Notes: generated by a model from the letters alone, not told the origin. Shown: positions 32,691 through 45,373, counted from the first letter of the stretch. The stretch: 64,000 nt of DNA from Piezodorus guildinii (GCA_023052935.1 CM041292.1:138398951-138462950); one strand, 5' to 3'. A program made the numbers and translations.

Positions 32691-34289
32691 TAAATTAGTT
32701 ATATATGATAAATATTTTTTTAAATTAATTTTTCTGCGTACAGGTTAAAAAATACTTTGCATTTTTTTTTATATTTTCGTTAATGGATGAGACTTTAACA
32801 AAAACTAAACAAGTCTCTCGATAATTCATTTACAGAGAACTTGATACGCCGGAGTTTTGTATTTACATCCCACAACGTAACCTTACTTTTTTTCAAGCTC
32901 TTGAATTCCGCTTTTTTTTTTTTTTTAACGTTAAGCCGTTCGACATTGATTTTCGTACGATAGTCGAGGCTTGTAAACGATTCGACATTCCATGTATCGG
33001 TTATACGCCATTAGATTATGAAGCATTGCGTAAGCATTAGATGCTACAGCATGGTGCCTGTCATTTAACTATTATAATCTTTGAAGCCATCCTGTGCTTT
33101 ATATTTACAATGTTTCTTGGGTGCCTAAATAAATAGTATTTAACTCTACCGTCTATGAACTAATTATTTACATTCAGGTGCTATAATTGACATTTTTAAT
33201 ACTCTGATCGCTTTCTTGATCGCCAGATTATATTGATATATCTTTAATCAACTGAATAATCGTAATTTTTATTTTTACATTTTTTCATAGTAAAAATGAC
33301 CATTATGTTTAATCATAGATACGCTTTATAAACGTAAAATATTTTAATGTAAATTCATTGGTACACTAAAATTATGTGTAACTTTCTTCTTTTTTTTTTT
33401 ACTAAACCTTACTTAGTTTTTATATGATCTCCAACATTGGTAATGGAAATGATACGCATGAACATGATTATGGAATCATATTTTTAAATAATTTAAATGA
33501 TTACAAGTTGAATACCAAATATTATTACAATCACCTTATTCTTTTTAAAATTAATTACCATCAATTCTCAAAGAAAAAATGACACTATCTGTTAACTCAT
33601 ATATGTATAATATATTACTTTATTCAAATTATTATTTTCTATTCACACTATAATATACCATAAAGATTGGCCCCATGATATCTTCCTACGCACATTTCTT
33701 TTAGATAAAGTATTAGAGGGAGTGATTCGATAAACTGAACACCACTGATTCACTCGTCGCTATTATGCTACCTTTCTTTTCTATTGTTTTGTTTTTCATA
33801 TCGCAGGTCATTCATGCGTTAAATGAGTCAGGTTTTTGAATCAGTTCATGAGCAAATTAGCTAATAAAGAGGTCACCCGGTATACAGAGACGTTGGACCT
33901 GAAAAAAAGGATCTTTACTAGGTCTTTAATTATTTATATATTTTCTAAATTGTTCGGTTTTTCTATAGAACTATTAAATAATCTGAGTAGAACTTTATGC
34001 TTGATTAATTTTGAAGTATACAATATAAACTCAGTTATTTCTCGATGTAATAACCCTAAATAACATCTAAAAAAATAATTGTATCAGAATGAAACCTAAG
34101 TGATTGAGAGCCGCATACATTTTATCGAGGTGAGTGAAACAAAATGACCGTTTTAAGTAATAAAATTAACTCAATTTTACCTCAAATAAGTTTTGGCCAT
34201 TAACATACAGTCCTTTATGCTCAATGGTTTGTTAGTATCTTGAATGTTCCATTCCCTGCCGATATCAAGCTTTGGGTTTTGAATTGAAA
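32691..34289. other. AT-rich DNA, nothing assigned
   Basis: Small T-runs. An ORF of 75 codons at 33836-34063 has no recognisable domain. Confidence 0.4.
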
Positions 34290-34837
34290 AAGTTTTCTAC
34301 TCCAAATTTTGACTCCCTCCAATGTACGAAAAGTTTTTCCTCTTAAGGAAGAGAGTAATACTCTAAAAGGTTGTTGTCTGATTGTGCGAGATCACTTGCT
34401 ATATGTTGGGTGCGGTAGAAGTTCGATGGCATCCATCTCAGTATATTCTGCTTCGTATATCGAGAGGTGTGTGGCCTGGCGTTGTCTTGCTGGAACACAA
34501 CTTTCTTCAATTCACCAAAGCGATATCTGGGCCTCTCTAAAAAACATCATACATACGTTGCAGCTGTTCTGAATAGAGTACTGAATCAACAGAACGCCCA
34601 CTTGGACCTAACTCATAGTGAACTATTCCTTTAAAATAAAAAAAACGAAAGCAAGGTCTTTTTTTCAAAATGATTTGTATCGCCATTTTTAAATTGAGCA
34701 AACCACCTCCTCACAGTCCATTCATTTAGATGAGGTTTCTCTTCCATTTCCTGTATTAAACACGTGGTTTCGGCGGCTGTAAACGCTCGTTACCAATAGG
34801 ACCGCAATAAGACCTGATTTTCGTTACTTATTGTCAT
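34290..34837 (-). pseudogene. mariner-like transposase relic with internal deletion
   Basis: From ATG at 34835-34837 (minus strand) come MTISNENQVLLRSYW, then AFTAAETTCLIQEMEEKPHL, NEWTVRRWFAQFKNGD (helix-turn-helix region), SL.VRSKWA traces of HYELGPSGRSVDS, then KKVVFQQDNARPHTS with the second catalytic aspartate, and ELLPHPTYS. The segment with the first catalytic aspartate is missing, and several stops and frameshifts are present. It is a different lineage from the two mariners at 18.3 and 44.5 kb. Terminal repeats are not recognised. Confidence 0.7.
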
Positions 34838-34979
34838 TTTGGTTGAAGGAATACCTAAGAAACATTCTCAAAGGGAGGCATTATTTTTGTAAATGATTTA
34901 ATTGTAGTAATAGGATTGATATACCAATAAAATAATATCTTTTATTATTAAAAAAAGGTCTTTTTTTTTTTTTTTTACT

Positions 34980-35392
34980 TACCCTAACGGAGTAGAGATT
35001 TGGGGCTCTACTAAACCATCAAATTTCTTTCCAACTCCAATCTTAAAATCAAAAATCCTTCAAAAATTCAATGCTCCTTATTTTGTTACAAATAAAGTCA
35101 TCCATAAAGACCTTACTGTTCCCCATGTTGCAATGTTGGCGCGAACCAGGTATCACTCCTTTCATGACAGACTCCATTCCCACTCTATACCACTAGTTTC
35201 AATCCTTGCTTCCTCTACAATACCTTATAATCCTCCGAGGCGTGTTAAAAGATACCATTCTAGTTTTGTATAGTTTTTGGAGAGCTGCCAATAGAAAGTA
35301 CCCCTACATGTGAATCAGACAGTATAATCTTGTATCACATTTACTAGATGTATATCATTATACAGTTTTATAAATATCAAAAATATATTTAA
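34980..35392 (+). pseudogene. Jockey-B reverse transcriptase 3' relic, copy 6
   Basis: Starts at GVEIWGSTKPSN, then QKFNAPYFVTNKVIHKDLTV, ARTRYHSFHDRLHSHS, VSILASSTIPYNPPRRVKR. The 3'UTR follows with TTTTTGGAGAGCTGCCAATA. It abuts a 19-bp T-run (about 34960-34976) on its left, so this copy may have been truncated at or inserted beside that tract. Confidence 0.75.
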
Positions 35393-36491
35393 AAATACTT
35401 ACCCCAATAATTTGCATATATTATATTTATCTTGATATTCATTTCCTTGCCATCAATGTTCTGTGATAAAATGGCATAATCATGTCGATTTATTCACAAA
35501 GGGTGTAAAAAGATAACCTGGTAGCTAAAAATTGCTGATAAAAGGGGATGATTGTGTCAATTTTCCCAACAAAAGGTTATGATGGATGGTGCCCTTTGTC
35601 TTTCAGTAACGATCTTTTAGTAATAGGACCTCAAGGTTTTCTTTTTTATCTCTTACTTCACCGCCCCTCCGATTGATTAGGATAATGATAAATAGAGAAT
35701 TAATTACTATTCTGTCAGTGGTTTATTGTTAGTGGTACCTTTAAGGTTAAAATTGTATGATTTCTAAGGTTTAATCTATAAGATGTTTGTTATTTGTCTT
35801 TAAGGTACTACAGAGAGGTAAAGGTGTATAAAAAGATCATATTTTTTTTTAATATAATGAAAAACACACGACTTTGTCTTTTAGTGTTCGAAGTTCGATG
35901 GAAACATATGTTTCAAACTGAATACTCAAACAAAAGAAATCATTAACATTCATCGCTTAGTTTTATCATTTTTTCATAACTCTCCATTACCTTACGCTTC
36001 TTCTATTCCTTAAACAAATATAAACTAATATTTAAAAAAATACCGCTTCGTATCAATCATTATGGCTAACCGAATTAAGAATGTAGAAAACGATAAATAA
36101 CCTCAGTTCATATCAACTGTGAGTATATGGGATATTTGAATTTGTGGTCTGAATTTTAGATCCGAATTGATACTTGCAAAATACCTCTGCCAAAAAGTAT
36201 GGAGACCCATGAGAAAATTGAAGAGGGAGCCGAGTTAATTGAAAAGCTAAATGACTGAAGCCGAAGTGGCCAGCGGTGAATTGAAAAACTTTCCGCTACC
36301 GATCCCCACCCTCCCTCAAATCATTTTTTAAAACCTTAGCCATTCATAAATCTACACCGCAATCCGTTTTAGTCAGTGAAATTCCTTATCGTTCAATCGA
36401 TGCTAAGTTACAGTGCTTATTGTGGGGCTCGGTTTCTGTGCTATGTAAATATATTTAATCGCAGTGTTTCGTTTAATACAATTTATAAAAA
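35393..36491. other. AT-rich DNA, nothing assigned
   Basis: No recognised coding sequence or repeat. Confidence 0.4.
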
Positions 36492-36545
36492 GGTCTGGTA
36501 CGTACACCTAACATTTTTCACTTACTATTTTTAACTCTATTTCTA
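36492..36545 (+). repeat. Left-end fragment of repeat X
   Basis: GGTCTGGTACGTACACCTAA then TTTTCACTTACTATTTT resembles the left end of repeat X at 56305 (TCTGGTGCGGGCAACACACG, CTTTCACTTACC). The body is absent. Confidence 0.4.
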
Positions 36546-36654
36546 TTTATCATTTCATTCATAAATATATTAAAATGATTTTTCGTTTTTTATATTTTCT
36601 TTCCTCCGAAATTCCATTAAGTTTCCGTGTTCCATTCCATCCGCTTTCCATCAA

Positions 36655-36930
36655 GTGGCGCGACAGGCCGTGTAGGCCCTTGGCTCACGGATTAATCTCC
36701 TGAGGAGATTACACTCAAGTTTCTCGATCTCTTTTATAGGGTAGAGTCATCACTCCATACGCCTAATTTTATGAGTGGCCACCATTTGGCTGACGGGTCT
36801 CACATACCCGAGGAAGAGGCTGTGAGTGAATCCCCATTTAATTAATGCTTGAAAAGTCCCTCTGGGATTGGGATTCGAACTATAAACTTTAGCATGAGAG
36901 ACTAGCGCGCTAGTACTCATCCACGGATCC
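36655..36930 (-). mobile_element. tRNA-like SINE (family 2)
   Basis: On the minus strand GGGGATCCGTGGATGAGTAC starts a tRNA-like head with B box GTTCGAATCCC (plus strand GGGATTCGAAC). The body contains GGGTATGTGAGACCCGTCAG and an inverted TCTCCTGAGGAGA near 36700. No other copy is seen in the window. The tail is not resolved. Confidence 0.55.
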
Positions 36931-37014
36931 CCTTGCATCCCTTTTCATAAAATTTTAAAATAAAAAACTTGTACCACTTATCTAACTCATGAAGGATCCT
37001 GGGCACAGTAAATA

Positions 37015-37268
37015 TAGAGATTCGTACTGTAACAGGCCAATGGCCATGCAATGAGGTAATTAGGCCTTGGTTACGCTCAGCTGCCAGGTTTTTCCGCATT
37101 TTTGGGTATCCACTTTAGAGGCTGGGACGACCCCAGGAGGGTATCCATACCCCAGAATCGTCCCCCAGCTGAAATAACAGAATAAATAATATTCTGCCAC
37201 AGCCGGGATTCGAATCCAGGACCCGGAGAATAGTATACTAGTGCTCTATCCACTAGGCCACGCCACTC
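37015..37268 (-). mobile_element. tRNA-derived SINE (family 3), clear A and B boxes
   Basis: The minus strand begins near 37268 with GTGGCGTGGCCTAGTGGATA then GAGCACTAGTA: an A box TGGCCTAGTGG, a possible anticodon region, and a B box GGATTCGAATCCCGG. This is close to a real tRNA but lacks acceptor-stem pairing with a 3' partner and runs directly into a body (CTGGGGGACGATTCTGGGGT). It is therefore a SINE head rather than a tRNA gene. Confidence 0.65.
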
Positions 37269-37534
37269 CCCTCCTTTTTTTTCATGAAATATAAAGTATT
37301 ATAAGAATTTAGCTTTTTGTGTTTTACCACTGTATATTCGTTGCTTCAATATTCTGTGTTATCATTTCTAGAAGTGTGTATATATAAGTAAAATTCCTAC
37401 TACTGATAATAATGAAGGATAGTCCATAATTTCTAATTAAAAAAATGCTAAGGTGGTTTAATTCTGAAGTAGTCTACTCATTTTATAAATTTAGATAGAT
37501 GAAATAGCCCTGTCAGACTGTTTCAATATGGGTA

Positions 37535-37680
37535 AAACCCGTCTGATGTTTGATTATACCATGTGTAGTGCAAATCATTACCCTGGAGTAAGGAGGTCCT
37601 CTTGGCCATTTCCCATGTTTGAGCCCGCGACGTTTGGCGTAGAAGGATGTTCTGCTAGCCACTACACAACATGTGACACC
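37535..37680 (-). mobile_element. Degenerate tRNA-like SINE head
   Basis: The minus strand reads TGTAGTGGCTAGCAGAACAT (A box region) and CGCGGGCTCAAACATGGG (B box region), similar to the family 1 head. The body is not recognisable. Confidence 0.45.
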
Positions 37681-40600
37681 AACTTCTTGGGTTGTATTGT
37701 AAGCTATTGTTATATAATGACTAATTCTATTATGTTTTTTATTTCAATACCTAGGTTTCGGATCATGCATGTATGATGTCATAGCTTATTGTTTTATAAA
37801 TATTAAATAATAATTTCATCGTTTTAAAAAAGTTATTGTTCTTGCATTGCGAATTTCAGTCTTTATCAAGTATTACGTTAAGTTTACTAACATTCATGGG
37901 CGCTTTATTTAGTTTCCCGCATCTGAAGATATTGCCTATCAGTGGATACAGCCTCAGTCTCTCTCCGCCTGTTTAACATGGAGAATGCAATAGTATTTTT
38001 ATTAGATCGGTATACAACCTCACTCTGTTATCCACTCACGATGTGAAAGCCTAGGCCATCAGGCAATAAAATGTTAACCATCGGTAGACAGCCTGTTCTG
38101 GGTTGGGAAGGTACCCACATACATTAGACATAGAGTGTTATAAACAAGCCATGGAATGGTTGGTACAAATGACATTTTAAACGGGTTTTTTTAATCCCAG
38201 GTAATGTCTTCTGAATCTAACCGAACAATCTTATGATAATTGCAGGTTTCGCTTAAGCGTTTTTATTTATCCTTTATTTGTGTCTATATTTCCAATGTTA
38301 TTAGTTGTTTTTTCCCTGATTGCGAACGGCATTAGTATTTTCTTTTTCAGTCGTTATAAAGTACCCTATGTCCTTCATTAAATTAATTATTCATAACTAC
38401 TTAATCCTTCTTGAACGTAATTTGTATTTTTTTTATTCATTTAGTTGTTTTGATGCTTTATCTTATTTCCCATTATTATATTACAAGCTGTTGCCCGCGA
38501 CTTCGTCTTTGTCAATTTCTGTCATTATGATCGTGATTAAGAAGTTTTTACAAGAATATATTTTAAAGTACTTCTGCCTAAATGCTATTTTTGTTATATT
38601 TTCTTTTGGCAGAAGAACATACTGATTTTCTCCGCAACCCGATCTTAACAATGCTACATGTCGCCATGTGAAAAGCAGTCTTGACTTAAATCGATTTCTA
38701 CGTGTATTAATGCCCCTGTGATTTATTAATTAATACGGCAAATGATAATTTAGCGGGAAATTATATTCTTGAAAATTAAAGGGTAAATCATTTGGAATCA
38801 ATGGGAATGCGAGGTTAATTTTCCCCATTTTTTCCATATTGTCCACTGACTCTTCACTCGTTAATTAATTAATTAATCATTTTAAATTTAATTATATATT
38901 AATAAGTGGTTCGTTTTATGGACGATTTTATAAATGTTTTATCCTAAAAAATTCAAATATTTTAAATTATTTATGATAAGAATAATTAGGCTTGTGTTAA
39001 TTTTAACTGAGCCCTAGTAATAAAATATTTCTTTTACATAATTTGCTGAATATAAAATATTTAATTATTTTTCAAGACTTCTGGACTAAATAAAGATTCT
39101 TTATTTTTTACATGATAATTTTTCTATTTAAATTATTTCATTGTTCTTTCTTTTCTTCATTTGTATTACTTCTATTTTACTAGATAAGCTGCGTGAGCCG
39201 AATGTAATGAAATCTTTGCAATTTCAAACAATTGACCAAGTCTAGCAAATAATATCATGAATATATTTTAGATTTTAAAACATATATGAAATAATTTAAA
39301 TAAAATATTAAACAATAAGTAATAAAATATTAAAAAATTAATGAATGAAAATTAAATGATGTATGCTCTCGAAAAATTTAATAATAATAATAAAATAATC
39401 TGCAATATATGACCTACATTTGATTTTTTGTAAATAATTTCCTTAAAATATATATTATATTTTTTTCTTTGCCTTCAATTAATGTTCGGTGAATAATTTC
39501 ACAGTTACAATACTCAGTTTTCCCCTTTGTACTATTGTCGAAATCAAGACTTGTATACGAAATAATTTATTTCAATTTTCTTTTCGATTTTTTTCCTTTT
39601 TCCTCTTCTTATTCAATATTTCCAATATTACAATTATTATGAAGATCCTTTTAAAATATTTAAAACCTACTGGTTTAAATTTTATTTCAAAATATTTAAG
39701 ACCTACAAGGCAATCAAATTGATTTACACATAGTTTCTCGTAAACGGAAATGCCTTGTAAATTTTTCCTTTCATAACTGTTACTTTAAGTTGTAAAAATA
39801 AACAAAACCAATTAACGTATCTGTTAGCATCATCATGCCTGTATACATACTTAAAAATGTTATTTCTCAAAACAATTAATATCCACGCAAGTACGACAAA
39901 GTAAAGAGGCCCCGACAGATACACGTGGTTGTTCGCTTTTTCTTCTTTAAATATCCTTCCCAATACGTTATTTTCCAGGATTTACATGTGTATAAATTAT
40001 AAAATAAAAAAAATAAAAAATATTTATAAACATTTAGTCAGGAAAAAATTATTCATATTTATTTTTCATACATTGTATCCTGATTAAAGTATGCTAATGA
40101 AGACTTAACAACCTACAACATCCTGTAACCTTGTGTAGATCATGATACAAGATAAATTGCATGACTACCCTTGAAAATGAATATCACTCCCATGCCATGT
40201 TGCACCTAATAACTGTTTTTTTTTCCTCATTCTTGAACAGATAAATCTAGATCAGTTTTAACAAGCTTAGGTTTTATAAAGACGACATCCTTTTTTTTTT
40301 TAAACTTTCTAAAAAATGGGTTGGTATACCGTTTCCTTAGCCTCGTCAAGATGCGAATCTTTTCTTCCAACTTTTGGAATTCCATTGTTTCCGCCTTTCA
40401 CTTAATCACAGGGAGCATCCATCCATCACGAAATGAAACTTGTCCTACAAGTTCAGAAGAAGTGAGAGAGATAAGATTATTATTATATATTATATTCCGT
40501 TTCTTTTTTTTTTTTTTTTTTTTTTTTTAGCTAGTAAAGTATTCAATCAGATTGATTTACAATTTGAATCCTACAAAACATTCGTTCCTTCATGTACTTG

Positions 40601-41439
40601 TGTATATTTAGTACACAATACAAATATTTTAATTAATGATTTATTTTCGTTATTTCAGCTATAGAGTCAGTATTATCATGACCGATGACCATGAAGTACG
40701 AATAAATTCCTTGAATGATTTATTTCGTCATGAATTCTCAATTTATAAAAATTTGGAAAATCAATAAAAATCCTACTAAAGATAAAAGGTATAATAAAAT
40801 ATGTGTTAAACATTTCAACTTGAGAATCTTTATAAATTAGATTTTTTTATCTTTGAACGAGTTCCAGAGAATAGAAACGCTGTGTCCTTTTTTCTTTCAT
40901 TTTGGTAACTCGACTTGAACCCTCAGACAAGACGCAAAGGCTATGTGTTGCTCTCGGATTCCAAATTTTCCAATTCACAATGAACAAATATTTTATATTA
41001 TTTATAGACACATATTCTATGTGTTTACTCACTCACTTGCTTATTCTTTTAAAATATGCATCATGATTCCTTTTATTATTTTTAGGATAAGGAGCAAACG
41101 GTTACCTCGATCGAAATCGATTTATTTGAATTATTGTTTAATTATATTTAAGAATAATAATTGTAGCTCATGATCGTTGTATCTAGTTCTATTTTCACAA
41201 ACTTAATTGTTATTGCATTTTTTCTTTATCAATTAACCAATTTGTAGTTATATAAATGTTCCTCTCGGAGCTCGAACTTAATATGCCGAGTTCTTTGATC
41301 CCAAAATAATGATGCTTACCATGTTTTACCATTTTTCCGTAAAATCTTTATTCTCTAAGTGTCTCTTGTTTATCCTAAACTGCTAACGTTATTTCAACAT
41401 AACAAAGAATTTGATTTTTGTAATTAAGAATTTGTTTTT
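37681..41439. other. Long AT-rich stretch, nothing assigned
   Basis: Short ORFs lack domains, including a hydrophobic one at 38320-38625. T-run at 40504-40528. GCTGTTGCCCGCGACTTCGT at about 38488 resembles the start of the 'TTCGCACG' repeats and may be a further fragment. Confidence 0.4.
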
Positions 41440-42480
41440 AATATTATTTATTTATTGATATTTACAACTGTATTGATTAATACATCAAGTAAATGAGCTA
41501 TGAGATAGAATACATGAAAAAGATGTGAAGATAAACTGCCCATTTGCAGTCTCGACGCCATCTTTTCAGACGCCTCGGAGGATTATCTGGAATGGAAGAG
41601 GAAGCAAGGATTGAGACTTGTGGGTTAGACTGGGAATGGGGTTTTTCATAGAATGACTGATACCGGGTTCGGGCTGTTTCAGGGGCATATGGAATATTAA
41701 GGTCCTTATGGGCTAACTTAATTCGTGACAAAGTAAGGAGCGTTGAGGATTTTTTGAAGGATCTCAGACTGTAAAGATTGAAGACGGGATGAATTTGATG
41801 GTTTAGTATAACCCCAAAGCTCAACTCCGTAAGTGGTCATATAGATGAGCCTGAGAGTCTGTCTAGGAAGGTTGAAGTAACCGAAAGTGGCGAAAAGTTT
41901 CTTGTCGTTTCAACCTAGTGTGCGCATTCCATGTTAGACGTTTGTCGAGTAGAAGTCCTAGGTAGTGGATCTGTTTAACTGAGACAAGCAGGAAATTATT
42001 AAAGGATACTGTAGGGCAGGATATCACAGATTTACGACGAAGGGCAAACGTTATTTGGTGAGATTTTCTGGAATTTATTTTAATTCTTCAATTTTGACGC
42101 CACACCTCAATGTCTCTGATGTGGGATTAGAGAGTTTGGGAGGGAATAGTTAGATTATTATTGACTGATAATATAAAAGTGTCATTAGAATAGGTAAAAT
42201 GGATAGGATTAGGATGGGATGGAATATTAGCTGTATAAACTGTATTAAGAATGGTTCCTAAGATACTACCTTGAGGTACACCAGCAGACTGAATAAAAAT
42301 TGACGAATAGAAACTATTGTTATTTATTTTGAAGGATCTGTCAGAGAGGTAGGACTGAATAATGAGGAAGTAAGTAGGAGGCAAGAATTGTGAAGTTTGT
42401 ACATCAGTCCTAGATGCCATAAAAAATATTAAGTCCGATTGGCGAAGTTGGGTATAAACCGCCTCGTTGTTTGATATTAC
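41440..42480 (-). pseudogene. Jockey-B reverse transcriptase relic, copy 7 (palm to 3' end)
   Basis: This is the longest Jockey-B copy. On the minus strand it gives IIQSYLSDRSFK, AGVPQGSILGTILNTVYTAN, IPSHPNP, then YSND in place of YADD at the catalytic motif C (42181-42192). A frame-broken middle follows, then LAHKDLNIPYAPETARTRYQ, QVSILASSSIPDNPPRRLKR. The 3' end (41500-41440) has ATTTACTTGATGTATTA and CAGTTGTAAATATCAATAAA read on the minus strand. The altered active site and many stops show that it is dead. Confidence 0.85.
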
Positions 42481-42950
42481 CTAAAATGCATTTTTTTTTT
42501 TTTTTTCAACTGCTCACGTTTTCATCTTTTTATATATTATAAGAAAAAAATCGTTTGTTCAGATCTAATTGAGTGTAGAAAATATTTTTTGTGTATACAT
42601 TAGATTTTTTAAATAATAACACATATATTAATTTACGAACAATGCTGAAGATTTATTCTCCTCATCATATTCCTCACCACCTCTATGCATTATAGGTTCC
42701 ATTTTATCGAGTCGCCCCCTAGTGGTTCTGTCCACTTATTCCAGTCGATGTCTCATCTCTGAAAGCCCTCTTAGGCGCGGTCACCCAAGTGTGGACTCAT
42801 AATGCAATCATGCTACATGTTTATTTGCGTAAATCGTTTTCAAGATGTTTCTTAACCCTTATAAAAATGATAATTATTAAAAAGAATCATTTATAATAAA
42901 CTCAATATTATATATATTGTTGTCTTATTTTAAATAAAATTTTAAAAAAT
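42481..42950. other. Unassigned DNA
   Basis: Includes a T-run (42491-42506) and a less AT-rich patch at 42690-42790 without recognised coding. Confidence 0.35.
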
Positions 42951-43231
42951 GGGGTTACCAGTGGCATGAAGGTTAGTATAACAGCCTCCTATACAAAAGA
43001 TCTCGGGTTCAAACCCGCAGGTGACCCTAGGATTTTTTAATGGGCGTAAAAAATCCTTGGTTATGCCATCCTTTGGAGGGGACGTTAGAAGGTGTTCCCG
43101 AGCCTGTGCGATGTCAGGTACTCACTAAAGATTCCTATCCTAATTAAACCTGGATAGGCAAAAATTAAGACTCCCACTGTAGCACCGTCCGATTAGCCAT
43201 AGCAGCATAAAGATACGTTAAATAAATAAAC
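42951..43231 (+). mobile_element. tRNA-derived SINE (family 1) with about 18-bp target duplication
   Basis: Head GGGGTTACCAGTGGCATGAA with B box CGGGTTCAAACCCGC, conserved body (GATGTCAGGTACTCACTAAA, CCTGGATAGGCAAAAATTAA), tail AAATAAATAAAC. Direct repeats AAATAAAATTT(T)AAAAAAT flank it (42932-42950 and 43232-43249), differing by one T. Confidence 0.85.
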
Positions 43232-43249
43232 AAATAAAATTTAAAAAAT

Positions 43250-43560
43250 ATTAAAACACTCTGTTTGTTTAATATCAAAGTCAATAATTTTACTTTGTTT
43301 TTTGTTTCTATTTTTAAAACTGCAATTCATTTATGAGGAATTAGAAAATCACTTAAACATTATCATTTGTATTTATCGATGTGCAAAAGCTTAACAAAAT
43401 TCAGGATTTTATTTTATATATTTTTGTTAAAATAAATTAAGGATATTTTGCCAAGATCAAACTAAAATGGATCACATTGGAGAGCAACGGTAACTACGAT
43501 AATATGATCAATAGCTTGAGTTTTAAATAACGTAGATTTCTCTTAGTGTTTTATCGTTTT

Positions 43561-43597
<37 letters not shown>

Positions 43598-44457
43598 CTC
43601 GTTTTCAATTAATTGTGTTGAGCATTTGAAACATTAGTCAACTAACAATTTTCGTTTTTATTCAAAGCTTCAATTTTTCGTATTATTACACTGGCATTAA
43701 GAGAATTAAAGCATATTTGCACAATAGAAGATTATGCACGCATATACTATACATTCAGATTACTTACTTTGAAAATGTTTGCAATAGAATCGTAAAAGCT
43801 GGGTTTGCTGAGAGTCGCTGAACGTACGTAGAACGAAATAATATTTTTATGCTAATTTAATGTTTCACATAGATTTAAAAAAAGTAAAGTACAGACATTA
43901 ATTTGAACCGTTGAATAATATGCATAGGAGTTGGATATGATAATGGAGGCAGCGGCACTTTTGAAAAGCAGGCTGCTAACAATTAAAGTTCCTACGTGCA
44001 GGTCGGATAGTAAATACTCATTCATGCAATTCCTTCCTTTTAATGCAAGCTGTAGAGTATGCACTTATCTGATTGCATATTATTAACTTTTTATAACTGA
44101 CGATAATCTCAATAATTAGCTGTGATTTGTAGTAATGTAGTCCTCCAGATATAAATAAGGCAATTACTGGACGATATCATTATCCAGCTGTGAGGTCACG
44201 TTTTTTTTTTTTTTAGGAAAAATTGAATTCAATCTAGTTCAGTTTAGTCCAATTATCTTATTTTTCAATTAAATGATCAAACTTGTTTTTCTTATAAATG
44301 AACTGGTTAAGTAATTGAATATTCAAAACATGGATTCACGTCCTTAATTCTTGTTTGACTTTCCACAAAGTATCTTTTTTTCTGGATTCATCAAGTAAAT
44401 TGATATGTATTCAAGTTGTTTCTTTAATTTTTATACAGATAATTTAGTCTTGTGCTA
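43250..44457. other. AT-rich DNA, nothing assigned
   Basis: T-run of 28 at 43563-43590. The 70-codon minus-strand ORF at 43852-44064 has no recognisable domain. Confidence 0.4.
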
Positions 44458-45371
44458 TTGGCTTGTGTCACATGAAATGTCCGTTTTCAAGGCAAAGGAT
44501 TTTTATTAAAAATACGATATGAAAACAAGATAATTTTATTCAAAGTATTTACCTTCTTTTTCTACACATTTTTCCCAACGTGACACCAACTTTTTTATCC
44601 CCGAACTGAAAAACTCTGAGCTTTGAAGTGAAACAAAATCTGAAAACGCACTTTTCACTTGATCATCATTTTAAAAAGTTTTCTTTTGACGAAGTTGTCT
44701 AAATTCCTGAACAGGTGGTAATCTGTTGGAGACAAGTCGGGAGAATATGGTGGGTGCGAAAGAACTTCGTAGCCCAGTTCTTTCAATTTTAGCACGGTAT
44801 GTTTTGAAACATGGGGTCTAGCTGCCGCTCAGTAAGATCATGAGGTACCCATGTATCGAGCTTTTTTACTTTTTCAATACACTTTAAATGTCTGGAAACG
44901 GTAGATGCACTTGCATTTAGTTGTGCTGAGAGTCCTTTAACTGTTTGGTAGGGGTTTCCTTCTACTGTATGTTTGAGGACATCGTTGTCTATTACGGACG
45001 GAGGATTTCCAAGTCGGTATCCACAGCTGAAAACTTGGCAAACCAACGGCGAATGGTCCGTTCATTAACACCCCTTACCTAAACGCCTTGCAAATATTTC
45101 TAGCGGCCTCAGCGTCTGAATGGCACGAGTATAAACTCCTTAAACTCGTACAAAAATATTACTCGAAAATCGCGTTTTTCCATGTTCATATTTGGAGGTA
45201 TACTAAAAAGTGGGTAATTGATTGGGAAGCTAATGTTTATAATACAAAGGTAGGATTAGTAACTGTTTACTTTAAATATGTAAATATTCGGAAGAAAACA
45301 ACAGAGACCTGCTAAATCCTTTATGTATTTCAGATACTATAAAAACGGACATTTCATGTGATACAACCCAA
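44458..45371 (-). mobile_element. Internally deleted mariner (914 bp) with 30-bp inverted repeats
   Basis: The ends, read inward, are TTGGCTTGTGTCACATGAAA (44458) and TTGGGTTGTATCACATGAAA (from 45371), continuing identically to TGTCCGTTTT. They differ at two of 30 positions. TA lies immediately outside both ends (44456-44457, 45372-45373). A solo end of the same family lies at 60138-60275. The transposase on the minus strand lacks its middle third. The element could still be mobilised by transposase from an intact relative because both ends survive. Confidence 0.92.
44536..45183 (-). pseudogene. mariner transposase, internal deletion and frameshifts
   Basis: ATG at 45181-45183 starts MEKRDFRVIFLYEFK. 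After frame breaks come SVIDNDVLKHTVEGNPYQTV, KGLSAQLNASASTVSRHLK and KVKKLDTWVPHDLTERQ (second helix-turn-helix and WVPH linker). The reading then jumps to LKLKELGYEVLSHPPYSPDL, SPTDYHLFRNLDNF and ends near TAA 44536-44538. The segments with the first two catalytic aspartates (YDEKW and HDNARPH regions, about 110 residues) are missing, but the third (SPTD) is present. Confidence 0.9.
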
Positions 45372-45373
45372 TA

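Noticed and set aside
37195..37268. tRNA gene on the minus strand
   Set aside because: A and B boxes are good, but I cannot form a matching acceptor stem, and the sequence continues into a repeated-type body; a SINE head explains it better.
38320..38625. Membrane protein ORF of 101 codons
   Set aside because: Hydrophobicity comes from T-rich codons in AT-rich DNA; no conserved motif or gene context supports it.
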